This document shows positions 50,286 through 62,600 of a stretch of 64,000 nt of DNA, in pieces. Every line of letters begins with the position of its first letter. The first letter of the stretch is position 1. Under the pieces are notes generated by a model. It was not told the origin of the DNA. It searched no databases and was given only the letters and a program-made list of their open reading frames with translations. The DNA is from Symsagittifera roscoffensis (Eukaryota > Xenacoelomorpha > Acoela > Convolutidae), in contig NC_087065.1 in the NCBI RefSeq assembly GCF_963678635.1, positions 12,854,661 to 12,918,660 of the forward strand, written 5' to 3'. The position numbers were made by a program, and so were the translations under genes.

Positions 50286-53200
50286 CTAACACTTCTGCTC
50301 TTCTACCCTCTGTTTCCAACAAGTTAGGGGATCCACGTTAGATTCTCTGTTCCTGCAGAAGCTGTTCTGGAGACACAACGTCACATTTCTCTCCAGATCT
50401 TCCTTCAACATCTCTGCCTTCTCCTTTACACTACGTTCACTTGTCCTGGAAATTCTCTTTACAGCGGTAGTCACTGCATTCCGATGAGTCACGAAAGCTC
50501 GCTTGAAAGCTCCTGCTCCAATGTCCAGCTGATATTCACTGTACACTCTGCCGTGCTTCAACATATGCTTCTTAGCATATTCGTACAACCATGCAGTCAT
50601 GTTAGCTCTAAACCATGGCATCAATCATCTTCTTGCCCATATCTTCCTCACTTTCATCGGAATGTTTAGAATCTTGCACATGGTCTCGAAAAGATCTAAA
50701 TCTTTTAGACAATCCAATTTCCGCAACTGTTCTCTCGTCGGTGCCTCTTGTCTATTGTTTTCTTTCACATGAGCTTCCAGCCATTGTATCGCCATCATAA
50801 CCTCCACTATCACTATTGTTATGGGCTGTGATGAGTCTGGTAAACCCATGGAGAGCAGCTCTCCAGAGTCCCAGATCAACACCAGATTACTACGCTTGGG
50901 ATACCACCAGGTCTGCAGCAAGCAGTGGCAGGGAAACTCGTCATGTGTCAACATGATGCTCCTCCAATTGCGTTTTCCGGAAGCTTCCAGTAATGGTTCC
51001 ACTTCCATCATCACTCGGTGGACTTCATCATTCTCGTCTACTGTATTGTAATCCGTAACGGTTGATCCTCTCTGTTTCTGTCTCTCAAAGTCACTGAAGT
51101 TCCCACTCACGTATCCCATGAACTTCCTTCCCAGTATTGATTCCAACACCTCCTTTGTTCTCTCTGGAACTGCTGAGAACATCTTACATAGCAACTCGTA
51201 AGATTTTTCGGACATTCTCGTTAGTCTCACACACTTTGGTACTGAGAAGGCTTGATCCACAATCGTTCTCGTACTCTTTACATCCACAGCTACAAAATGC
51301 ACCGGGTATCTGCTCTTGCACATTGGAGCCAATGTCGAGCCCACCAAATATCGTGCTTCTGATGGTCTACAATAAGTCTCACTGTGTCTGATGTTCATTT
51401 CCGCCTCGATCGCTTCCCTCCATTTTCCTATGTGTTTCTGCTCGGTTTGTAGAACTCCTGGGAATACTTCTACACTGATGGCAGTGACCATCTCATGTCT
51501 CTGTTCTAGATTCAATAGTGACTCTAAAGAACTAAACATGCTGTAGAACCCTAGTGCAGTCACTAGATTCACCTCGGTTCCTCCATGACAATCCGCTATC
51601 AGTTCCGTTTCCGTTCTTGCTTTCATCACGACATTCCCAAACAATACCGTCAATTGCTTGTGTTGTTTCTCAACGGTCTTCACACAGTCCAGACTTCCAC
51701 AAACGTGACCCTCCAGTCCACAGACTTCCGCCAGACAGCTACCAGGTTTGACCCAGTCTTCTGGTCCCCAGCCAGGCAACTCCACTTTATCTTCACCGTT
51801 GCTCCTAGAGGCCGTTATCATCACATTATATATGATGTTAAGGACACGCAGGTTGCAGTCTGCCTTCAGCTCCCTCTGCACGTCTTGTGTTTCCCGTAAT
51901 ATCGAGTCAGCGTTGGGACTAGGACACCATGATGGCCTCATCAATTCCCACACTGCCATCAAGCTCGTTCTTAGTAATTCATCTGAGAATCTCAACCCAA
52001 ACTGCACTCTTTTGTCGGATTTTGGTACGGAAGGTGCAGTCACCTCTTCTTCCAAGACCAGTCCCAATTTGGTCTGAGGATTGGTAGCGCTTTTAATTGT
52101 TACAATTCTCGACGTCCAGAATCTTAGCAACACTGCCTGCTCGTAATCGAAGAAGCAATCGCGTATGTCTTCACTCAGGAAAGGGTTGTACGCTATCCCT
52201 ATGATTCCGGATACGTAGCTGTACGACTTTTTCTTGATTGGTCCACAGTATTCACTGGATTTCGGCAGTGCCCCCATAGATTCTTTAGTGAGTCTCAGCT
52301 CCTTGTTTGAGAATCTCCTGATTTCGTCTATCTTTCTCATGGGCCCTAACTCTTCGGGTTCCATCTTATTCACCCTCATCGGTTTGCTTTGCTGCATATC
52401 CAGCAGTGCTAGCAAGAGTAAGGCTTTCGCTCGCTCATCGCCTTCCCTCAGCATCTTAACGCAAGTGTTCAATGCAGGTACTGAAATCTGCTCTATCATG
52501 AATCGAATGAAACAGAGAGCGTCTCTCCGCTTCGCACACGCTACCGCTGCTCCCTCTTGGATTATCAGATCCCTCAGGTTCGTCATAAGGAAAACCTTCT
52601 CTTCTTTTGACCTCTTCCTTTCTTCTGAATCATATTCTTCGCGAGTCAGTCCCATCATGCACCAGGCGAACCTCAGTTTTAACTCTGTTCTTACGTAAGG
52701 TACTGCCATGAGAGCGTGTATTCTTGGCGCAGTCCTCATCTCTTCTTCGAAGTACCGTAACACCACTGCTTTCCATGGAAGCCTCACCAACTGCTCCATC
52801 GTTTCTGCCTGTATCTCAGACGACGCTTAAGTCCCGTACGCCTTCTGCTTGAGGGTGGTGCCTTGCAACATTGTCTCCAGATAACCCTCCATGGCACTCT
52901 TGTCTTCCAGAGCTATCACATACCCTCTAGCCGAGTTTCGATACTCCAACATCTCCATGTATCCACCGGCGGGTTCATCTATCGACACAGCCTCCGATAC
53001 TGTCAGTCGGTTATACTCTACTGGTACTAGTTGTCCTGCGACATTTCCCTTTCCGTGATTCATGGGAGATGGCTTAAAGTCTTTCATTGTGCTCTCTCCA
53101 CATTGGCTGAGTATTTCCATTTCTAAGGTTGCTCCAGTTAGAGTGCGGTCACTCCTTTTGGATTTATAACCTGTTGAGTTTATTCCCGCCATGAGAATGG

Positions 53201-53779
53201 GTGGCACCATCGCTATATCAGTCAGCATTTTATATGTGCCAGGCAATTGATAATCACCTTGTCCCAAATCCATGACCTCTTCGACTCGTTTCCTTTTCGC
53301 TGAATTGACAGCTTTCATCGATATCTCCGAATCCACCTTCGTCTTTCCTACTCTCCTCGGCATCACTCTGCTGCCCAACTTCATTTTCATCGCGTTGATC
53401 TTATCAATCACCAATTTCGATCGCATCGTTCCTCTCCTGGTTCTTGACAGATACACCACCTCTCTTTATAGTCCTGCGGTGTCACCTTGATGGGAGAATT
53501 CGCTTCTCTTTAATCAGTGGCTGAGTCAATCAACACTTCACTCAATCTCCCTTCACACTCATCAAGCTTGTCAAGGACTTCCCGCATCAAGGGTCGGTTG
53601 AGACCTGTTTTCAGAATGGACTGGGTCCCATAGCTCTGAACTACTGTCCAGACTTGTTCCATGAACGCCACTCTGTCCAATCTACATCCCGTCCTATTCT
53701 CATGGTCTCGGTGATGTACTTCCGACTCTTCTTCGGGCAACGTTTCCAAGGCTGAGCCCTCTATTCTTCTCCTTTGCAT
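50286..53779 (-). pseudogene. ORF3 (large unknown protein) of copy 2, 3' two thirds
   Basis: Frames 53779-53510, 53459-52827, 52799-50625 and 50624-50286 are collinear with residues from about 670 to the end of the copy-1 ORF3. Breaks: a frame change near 53480-53510, a stop at 52828 (TAA), TGA at 50625 where copy 1 has CGA, and TAG at 50286. The junction that is a stop in copy 1 (17838) is TGG here. Substitutions between copies look largely conservative over long stretches, which suggests the protein was under selection before both copies decayed. Confidence 0.7.
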
Positions 53780-53822
53780 GACCTGGGGGTGAGCTCACTT
53801 GCCTGAACATCTTCACATGTTG

Positions 53823-55256
53823 TCAGATCGGCGCCCTTGTCACTAGAAATTGTCCAGGTCTCTCTTCTTGATTCACTTCATCATGATTCAATCTCACATC
53901 TTGCAATGGTCTCGCGTTCACTGGTCCCATTGTGTTGTTAGAGGGCATTCCCTCTAGGTCAGTCCCTCTGAACTCCCCGGACAAAACCTTGTTCCCCAGG
54001 TCCTGTTTCTCATCAGGAACTTTTTCATCTATCTCAGACTCCCCGGACAAACTTTCTTGTCCCAAGTGTTGATCTTGTGCTCGCTGACTCTTCTCATTGT
54101 TCATCTCCCCGGACAAACAGTCTTGCAGCAGGTTTTGTTCTACCTTCTCACCTTCTTCATCCTGGTCCAGGAAGGTAACGGTTTTCCTTCGCGTACTGCT
54201 TCCCTGTTCTTTCCGTCCGTAAGAAGTACTGGTTAAAATCTCGTGGGGTATTGAGGATAATAATTGCTGAACTATTGTCCTACAATCCCTCTCGTTCTCT
54301 TCGTGTTGTCGTCTGGACGGCTTGATCTTCACCGTCTCACTGACTGTTAGCGATGCCACTGCTGCTGTCCACTCGGGGTCATCTCTGGTCACTTCTCTTT
54401 CTAACAATCCACCCAGCATCCGCATCACTTGCGGTGTGACCTGCACCGTTTTATCCAATAATGAGAGGCTGTTTATGTTCATGCGAGAGAGTTCTTGCTG
54501 GACCAGATTCGAGCGCAGCAACAGATCCAAGGGGACCGGGTCCTCCTTGGACAGGATCTTTATCTCGGCTGCTTTCTCTACAGGTAACTCGGGGTAGCCT
54601 GGAATTGGATGTCCAGACTTGTCCAACCATCTCGATAAGGGAAGCGCTTCATAGGTTTCTTTGTCCAGAAACGAGAATCCCTCCTTTATTTCTGCCTGAT
54701 TGGCTTGCTTCTGCTCCAATCTTTCATAGAACTCAGTTTTCTTGCTGAGGCTATCAGCATTCTGGTGTTTATCGCGCATCCTGTGTTCGATTATCATATG
54801 GTAGCCATCCAATCTTACTATCCATCTACCAATATAACTCTGATCAATCGAGTAGGTCTTCAACCAGGATAACGCTCTGTTGTCCACGCGTAACTTGAAG
54901 GAAGCGCTCCCCAAGTATGCACGGTACTTTTCCACGAAAGTGACTAATGCAAACATTTCTGCTTTTGGTGCGCCATATTTCATCTCTGTATCACTCAAGA
55001 CCTTGCTGCCGTATGCAACGGGACGGAGAACCGTTCTTCCGTTCCATTCTTGCTCCTGATGCAATATTCCTGAGATGGCTACTACCGATGCGTCTGTGTC
55101 AAGAACATACATGCCCTTTTCTGTAGGCATGCCTAGCACTGGCGCTTCGCACAGTTCCCGCTTTATGTTCTCGAAGGCAACTTCTGCTTCATCGTTCCAT
55201 TCGAACTTCTTCCTTTGTTGCGCATCAGCTCTGCATCGGATACACTTTGTCCGCAT
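53823..55256 (-). pseudogene. Copy 2 RNase H region fused by deletion to SGNH-protein fragment
   Basis: 477 codons. FEWNDEAEVAFENIKREL, then LDTDASVVAISG, VDNRALSWLKTY and HQNADSLSKK make an uninterrupted RNase H domain, followed by the LSGE-containing spacer. After the third LSGE the frame jumps to a stretch matching the 689-codon SGNH protein (MPSNNTMGPVNARPL) and ends in it. The jump marks the 5.7 kb deletion between positions equal to 23275 and 28977 of copy 1. A second junction at about 53780 marks the 2.9 kb deletion. Confidence 0.8.
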
Positions 55257-55275
55257 ATCCTTTTATGAACTCGCG

Positions 55276-57017
55276 CTAGTAGTTGGCAAACCCTAGGAAG
55301 CTCAGGAGCTGTGTGTCCGTTCTAGGAGCCTTCCATGTCAACACTGCTTCTACTGCTTCTGGGTCCGGCCTCACACCATGTCTGTCCACCATTCTTCCCA
55401 GGTACTTGATTGAATCCCTAAGGATTTCACATTTGGATGGTTTGCACTTCAAGCCTGCTCTCTTCATGCATCCAAAGACCTCATCGAGCCGATCAATGTG
55501 GTCTTCCAGGGTCGGTGTCGCTATGACCACGTCGTCCACGTAACACATCACGAGATTCCCGTACTTCTTGGTCACTCTCGTCAAAGCCTGAGCCATCAGT
55601 CTTTGAAAAGTGGCCGTTGCATTGCACAAGCCGAAGGGCATCCTCTTCCACTGGTACAATCCCAATTCGCACGCGAATCCGGTTTTCTCTCTATCCTTCT
55701 TCCGCAGAGGGACCTGCCAGAAGGCAGAACCCAAGTCCAATGTGGTGAAGAACTTGGCATCACCAAGCTTAGAGAGGCTGTCGTCTTTTCGCGGTATTGG
55801 GTACGCAACTTTTATCGTCACCGCGTTCAAATAGCAAAATTCGCAACAAAATCTTTCTTTCCCCCTTTCTTTTTCGCCATTACCACCCCGCAAGCCCACG
55901 GCGATTTCGAGGGTTCTATCATGTCGTATTCAAGCAGCATTTCGATTTCCGCTCGGCACGCTTCCGACTTGTGTGGCGTCATTCGTCTCGCGCCTTCTCT
56001 GTGCGTAACGGCACCTTCTTCTAGTTCAATTTCGTGTTCGACAAAGTTACAGCAACCGATATCCGCCTTATGTTTTGAAAATACATCTGCGTTCCGATTA
56101 AGGAGGTCCCGCAATTTTTCGAAATCTCCCTCACCTATTTTCCCTTTTAAATGTTCTGTCTCTGGCAATACCGGTTTGTCAGATTCTAGTTCATATGACG
56201 AGGGGCGTTCCGGAAAATTCGAGCAGCTCGATAAGCCGTCGTCCGTTTCGGATTTCATTGAAAACAATTTATGAAAAGATTTTAATTCATTAATTCTCTT
56301 TAAAATTTTATCTTTATTGGCATGAAAAGGACAGTTTTTCACACTGTGTTTCTTCAAGTTTTGTGTCTCCTCATAGTCGGTCCTCATCGGCAAAGCGTAA
56401 CCAAGCTTCTTCCCACGCTGGATTGAAACCGTGGTGTCCAGTGTGTTCAATAACACACTGACACACAGTCCGTTTTGCGTTACCGAGAAGCTCCGGCCTA
56501 AAATCACCGAACTCTGACAATTTGGATTCGGTACTAAACAAACCTGTTTACTATCGCTTAACGAATTTAAATTTCTCATTCTAAAAATTGCCAACACAGC
56601 TTGTCCTGGCTGTAGTTTTACTTTTCTATCTAAAAAAATTGGTACCTTGTTTTCGTCTGTTATTATCATATTAATTGGTTTCTTAACATACTTCCGGTCC
56701 GGGTTTCTAATCCGTATCAGACCGTTGTTCAAGTCCGTTGCTTCGAAGGTATTCAATTGCTCCTGTAGTTTCTCATTCTCCAGTTCGAGTTTCACTTTTT
56801 GTTCGATCTCTTTCGTCACCAGTTCCTGCTGCACTCTATTTAGAGCATCCCTCGCGGCTGCCCTATAATCAATCTTGAAGTCATCAGCCGCAGTCACTGG
56901 TTCTGGTTCACATGTCTCTTCAATTACCGCTTGCATTTTCTTCGTCGCCAGCTCTTGCGGTTTGTCTTTTCTGCGCGCCTCCGCTTCACTCAACAGGCGA
57001 GCCTTGCTGGCTTTCAC
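55276..57017 (-). pseudogene. Copy 2 fused Gag-tail/protease-tail/RT, with the shared RT frame change
   Basis: 57017-55827 begins in the Gag C-terminal region (LNTFEAT), passes directly into DLNNGLIRIRN of the protease tail, and runs on to the RT fingers (SPWACGVVMAKKKGG). The protease active site is gone through a 793-bp deletion with a TC microhomology at the joint. 55899-55276 continues in another frame with FCCEFCYLNAVTIK, TTLDLGSAFWQV, CYVDDVVIATP and ends at FLGFANY. The frame change sits at the same G run as in copy 1. Confidence 0.8.
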
Positions 57018-57023
57018 TCCTGA

Positions 57024-59687
57024 TTAAGCTTCCTCATGCCTTGGATGCTTGATGTCTGCCACTGCATCCCAGAATTGCGGACAATCTGATTTAAAATGAC
57101 CTTCCAAGTTGCAAAAGAAACACCTCGGGCCGAATTTTGCAATTACTCCTCTCATGAAATCCTCATGGTCCAATTCTGACGCATCTTCATCCTCGAGGCT
57201 GAAGCCTATTGCTTTCATACCTTGTTTGTAAGTTGGGCATGCTGACACATGATGGTCCGTTGAACTGCAGTTGGCACAAGAGCGTCTCTTGTCCATGTCA
57301 TCCTTCGGTTTGTACCAGTTGTTCCCTTGGTTTTCTGGCCCATTGTTAAAATTGCCATAATTGTTCTTATAGTAACCAGATCTCGAAGGAGGTTTCAATA
57401 AAAAATATTCTTTTGACTTGAGCCTCAACTCCTCTGGTGTTGGCGCATTGGTTGATAGTGGTGCGTAATGCGTTGCTAGCATTGTCCGAAGTTCATCATT
57501 CTTCACACCATCGATGAATTTTGAGGCTACTGCCAGGTTCATCCTTCGGTTTGACTCATCCGGTTGGCTGCGTCTTCTCAACATTTGCAAGTCGTCTAGA
57601 AACTTGTCTATCGTTTCATCCTCTCGTTGCCTCCGTTTCTCGAAGCGCATCATCGCCTGGTGTCCCTGCACCCCTGATCCAAAACGGTTTAACAAGATTT
57701 CGAAGATTTTCTCGGCTGTGTCACGCTGATATTGCTTCTTGGCCATGACACAGTTCAGGGCTGTCCCTTCCAAGTTGCTGGTGAGAGCACTGCATTCTTG
57801 TCTTTCCGACAAGTCCTCTTCCTCGAAATGCAGTTTCATTACCTCTATCCAGGTATCAATACAGCCATCAGATTCGTCTTTATAGCATCTTGGTTTCTTA
57901 AAGACTCTTCTGGACTTCTCACTGCGTCCATTAGTTCTGGATAACCTTGTAAGGAATGTCTCCAAAGACCTGTTTAAGGGTTCAAAGGCTGTGGCCATTG
58001 CCGTAGCATCCCTTGAGTGTCCTGCCTGAGTGTCCTCACACCTTGTCAAAGGCTCTGTATTCGTTGCATCCCTGCAATCCGAATCGCCGTGAGTGTTTCC
58101 CCCTTGGCCCACATGATTCCTCCCTGGGCTCGCATGTCTCCTGTTACCGGAATTACTTCTCCCAGTTGCATGTGTGCCTTGCGTTGATCGTTCGTTAGAG
58201 GTCTGTCTGTTCCCCGATGAACTTGCTCTACTCTTCGGGCCCCATGTTCTAATATCCCTTGTGGCATAGCCTGATGAACTGCCCCTACCTCTAGTGGATC
58301 CATATGTCCTCCTCCTTTGATAGTCATTGAAGTTCACCTTCGGCTCCCTGCTGGGACCTCCCGAGTTCGGTTCCCCTTCTTTTGGTCCACTTTTGCTGCC
58401 TAGTAGCCCGTCCAACCTATCCATGATAGCCTGAGTTCGCCTCTCCATCATCGCGTCTATCTTTGTGTCAAGAGTCCCAAGAGACTGCTCTTGCTGAAAT
58501 CTTAACTTCTCCATGTCGTCTCTTAAGCGTAACTCTCTCTGTTCCGCTTCTCTTGTCATTCTCGATAAGTTCTTCGCTATGTGCTCGTCCGTTCTTTCTT
58601 TCAAGCGTTTTTCGCTCCTGCCAACTCCTTGTCTATTGCGGTTTATTTCTTCCCGCAGACTTTCTCTTTCTATGTGAACTGCTCTTTCTAGTTCACTCAT
58701 TCTTATGGACATCTGTTCATTTTGTTCTCCTATACTGCCCACTATGTTGTTCAAGGCTTGTTCTAGTGCTGTCCCGTTATCCACGAGTGGCGTCACTAGT
58801 GGCGGTGTAACCCTGTTGGTCCCAGGTAGCTTCGTGCTGGTCGAGATTCGGGCCTTGACTCTCTGCCTCGACGTCTTTTCATTATCCACTTCAGGATCCG
58901 CCAATGCGTTGCCTAGCCCTTTGTTTCTACTCTCCCCAGTTTGCGGCTCTGAATTTGTCATAATCGCGAAGCCTCTCGACTAGCCCGGTGTGTTTACCTC
59001 TTTGCTTATCGTTCTCACCACACCAAATTTTTCCATGGTTCCAGTCTCTCTTTCGACGTATGCCTCATTCTCCTGGGTCGAACTATTGAGGCTGACTTGA
59101 GACCCAAAATCCACTTGTTCTTCTTCGTCCTCCTCCTCCTCCTGGGATTCACCTTCATTTCCTGTGCCCACTCCCATGGTAAATGGAAATATGTTTCCTA
59201 AGGTGTTCCTCATTCTTCCTGAGAACGATGAGGACGTTGTTTGTTTCTCAGTCCCGCCTGCCATCATGGTGTTGTCTGTTGGAGATCTTCTAGTAGCCAC
59301 TATTTCAGTTGAAATGTCGGACAGCTCCGACATCTCCTCTCGATCCAATGTCACGGTGGAAGTGGCAAAATCATGGCCTTGTTCTACCGGAGTAGATCCA
59401 CTCGCCAGCCTTCTGTCTCTCCCTTCCAGTCCATGTCCTTCCTGGTTGTCATTCATGGCCTGGTCCGTATTGACCTCCACTTCTAACATTTCTTTTCTCT
59501 CTTCTGTGGTCTTCTGATTCCTCGTTTCAACCATTCTGCCTAAAACCATCTCCCCTTTGTCGGTCCAAGCTCGTTTGATCCGATCCACAAAAAGGTCGGT
59601 CATTGTTTTTCTTTGCTTTTTAGGTATGAATTTCCTAGAGCTATTACCTCGTTTAGGTATCCTTGACTTGTCTAGACTCATTCTCAA
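57024..59687 (-). pseudogene. Copy 2 Gag, broken by two stops
   Basis: 59687-58980 (235 codons; natural ATG probably 59681) and 58961-57024 (645 codons) match copy-1 Gag. A TAG at 58980 stands where copy 1 has CAG, and a TAA at 57024 stands where copy 1 has a Leu codon. Both CCHC knuckles and the capsid-like core are present. The position that is TGA in copy 1 (35092) is AGA here. Confidence 0.85.
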
Positions 59688-62600
59688 TTTGTCACTTCTT
59701 AATGCCTATACACTCAATTCGATTGCTAGTGACTTTATTGTTTGACTATCAATAATAATGACACAACACAATAAATTTCACAAGATTCTATTAAATAGTG
59801 ACCACGAATCCCTGTATGTTATCAGAGTACAGTTTGTATATTCACACTAACCGATTATCGTTCGTAAGATTTGAGAACTAGCACAATATGATGTTATCAG
59901 TCAATTTAAAAGATAGTGTACTCACTACCTAATCAAGCACAAATTATGTTGATTTAAAATCAGAAACAAAAAAATATATAATGACAGAATATGAATATCT
60001 CTATAAAAAAACTAATGTGTTTTGTACTTTTAGTCGGTCTCAGTACAATAGTCGAACTCGTCTTTTAAAGAAAAAGCTTTCCCTGCTCGGTGCAGCACCA
60101 AACAGACAAAACTTTGAAGGCAGTAATTTTCTCAAGTGGGCGTCTATTGCACCCACCGAGTACTGTGTTACCTATCTGCCTTCGGACTGCCCGAACTAGA
60201 CCTAATAAAATCCTCAGGGCAGTCACTTTTCAAAAAATTGTATTGGATTTCAATCTACACCAATGAATTACGCTCTTTTTAGTTTAGACTTAGTGTAGCG
60301 AATATCCGAGTTCGGACCTGTTTTGCCTTGGTCTGGTTTTTATAGAAAGGCAAGTTACCAGTGCAGTCACTGATTCCTAGCCTGTCTGCTAATAACCTAA
60401 TACCTCTCACTGTAGTCTTTCTTCTGTTTACCTAAGTCCTTTAATAAAAAAAATACCCCTCCGGATTGGCAAAAATAGGACCCTTCCGGATTGGCAAAAA
60501 TAGGACCCTTCCGGATTGGCAAAATTTAGACCCCTCCGGATTGGGACCCCTCTGAGTTAGCAAATATAAGACCCCTCCGGATTGGGAACCCTCCGATTTT
60601 GTGAAAACAAGACCCCTCCGGATTAGGACCCCTCCGAATTTGAAAAATTTTGGACCCCTCCGGATTGGGAGCCCTCTGGTTTTGTAAATGTAGTTTTCCG
60701 GAGATTTCCTTCTTTCAACCTATACCCCTCCGGATACGTTCTCCGAAGCTTTTTTGCTTTTTCAATTAACTAGGAAGGGTATGTAATGCTATCCTAGACC
60801 CTTCCGGATTGAAGTTAAGCCTCTTATTTGACAATTCACGCTAACGGTGAAGGGTCTTATCGCTAGCCTAACTTCGGCTCGATTAAGGTTTTCCTGTGCC
60901 TTTAGCCTTCCCTTTTCGTCTAGAACAGCCTAAAGTTACTCTACTCAACCGCTGTTACCTTTTGGTAGGGGTGTAAGAGCTTTCCTAAAAGAAATTTAAA
61001 AAACGTGAAGGGTCTACCCTCCCAAATTGGTGAATTTGCTAAAAACAATCTCAAAAAATTTTCACGCTTACTTTTTCGAAAAACTTTTGTCCCTATCAGT
61101 CAGCTCAGCTAATTTCTGATCTATTGGTACCAAGGTCAACTAGATATGCCCAGTAGTTCCAAAGTTATTAACCAAAACTTTTGGTTAATCCAAAGTTATT
61201 AACCAAAACTCAAGAAATTTCTCTCTTTTAGGTTCCGCCTACCTTTTTCCGCAATTCTGTTCTTTTCGACCTGAAAATTATTGATCTGAGCTCAGAAGGC
61301 CTAAACTCTTCTAGTTCAATGCAAAAGACCTGATCAAAAACGCTTTAGTTGAAAAAATTTGCGAAAAACTATGCTACCTATACCCCTCCGGATTGATGAA
61401 TCCACCAAATCAAACACGTTAAGTTCGATTTCTCTGCAACCCGGAAGGCTTTCGGGTAGCGGGTGTTAAAACTTGTAGATTCACCACTGGATGATGTCCG
61501 AACAACTATTTTTACTGTCGTAACTCAAAAATTTCAAAAAATTTTCTGAATTTATAGTGTTCTGTTTTCTCAAAAATCACGAAAATTTGGTTTTTGATTC
61601 CAAAATAGTTCCAACCACTTCCGAACTAAACTTAACCGGTTCTATCTATAATTTCACAAGATTCTATTAAATAGTGACCACGAATCCCTGTATGTTATCA
61701 GAGTACAGTTTGTATATTCACACTAACCGATTATCGTTCGTAAGATTTGAGAACTAGCACAATATGATGTTATCAGTAAATTTAAAAGATAGTGTACTCA
61801 CTACCTAATCAAGCACAAATTATGTTGATTTAAAATCAGAAACAAAAAAATATATAATGACAGAATATGAATATCTCTATAAAAAAACGTATGTGTTTTG
61901 TACTTTTAGTCGGTCTCAGTACAATAGTCGAACTCGTCTTTTAAAGAAAAAGCTTTCCCTGCTCGGTGCTGCACCAAACAGACAAAACTTTGAAGGCAGT
62001 AATATTCTCAAGTGGGCGTCTATTGCATCCACCGAGTACTGTGTTACCTATCTGCCTTCGGACTGCCCGAGCTAGACCTAATAAAATCCTCAGGGCAGTC
62101 ACTTTTCAAAAAATTGTATTGGATTTCAATCTACACCAATGAATTACGCTCTTTTTAGTTTAGACTTAGTGTAGCGAATATCCGAGTTCGGACCTGTTTT
62201 GCCTTGGTCTGGTTTTTATAGAAAGGCAAGTTACCAGTGCAGTCACTGATTCCTAGCCTGTCTGCTAATAACCTAATACCTCTCACTGTAGTCTTTCTTC
62301 TGTTTACCTAAGTCCTTTAATAAAAAAAAATACCCCTCCGGATTGGCAAAAATAGGACCCTTCCGGATTGGCAAAAATAGGACCCTTCCGGATTGGCAAA
62401 ATTTAGACCCCTCCGGATTGGGACCCCTCTGAGTTAGCAAATATAAGACCCCTCCGGATTGGGAACCCTCCGATTTTGTGAAAACAAGACCCCTCCGGAT
62501 TAGGACCCCTCCGAATTTGAAAAATTTTGGACCCCTCCGGATTGGGAGCCCTCTGGTTTTGTAAATGTAGTTTTCAGGAGATTTCTTTCTTTCAACCTAT

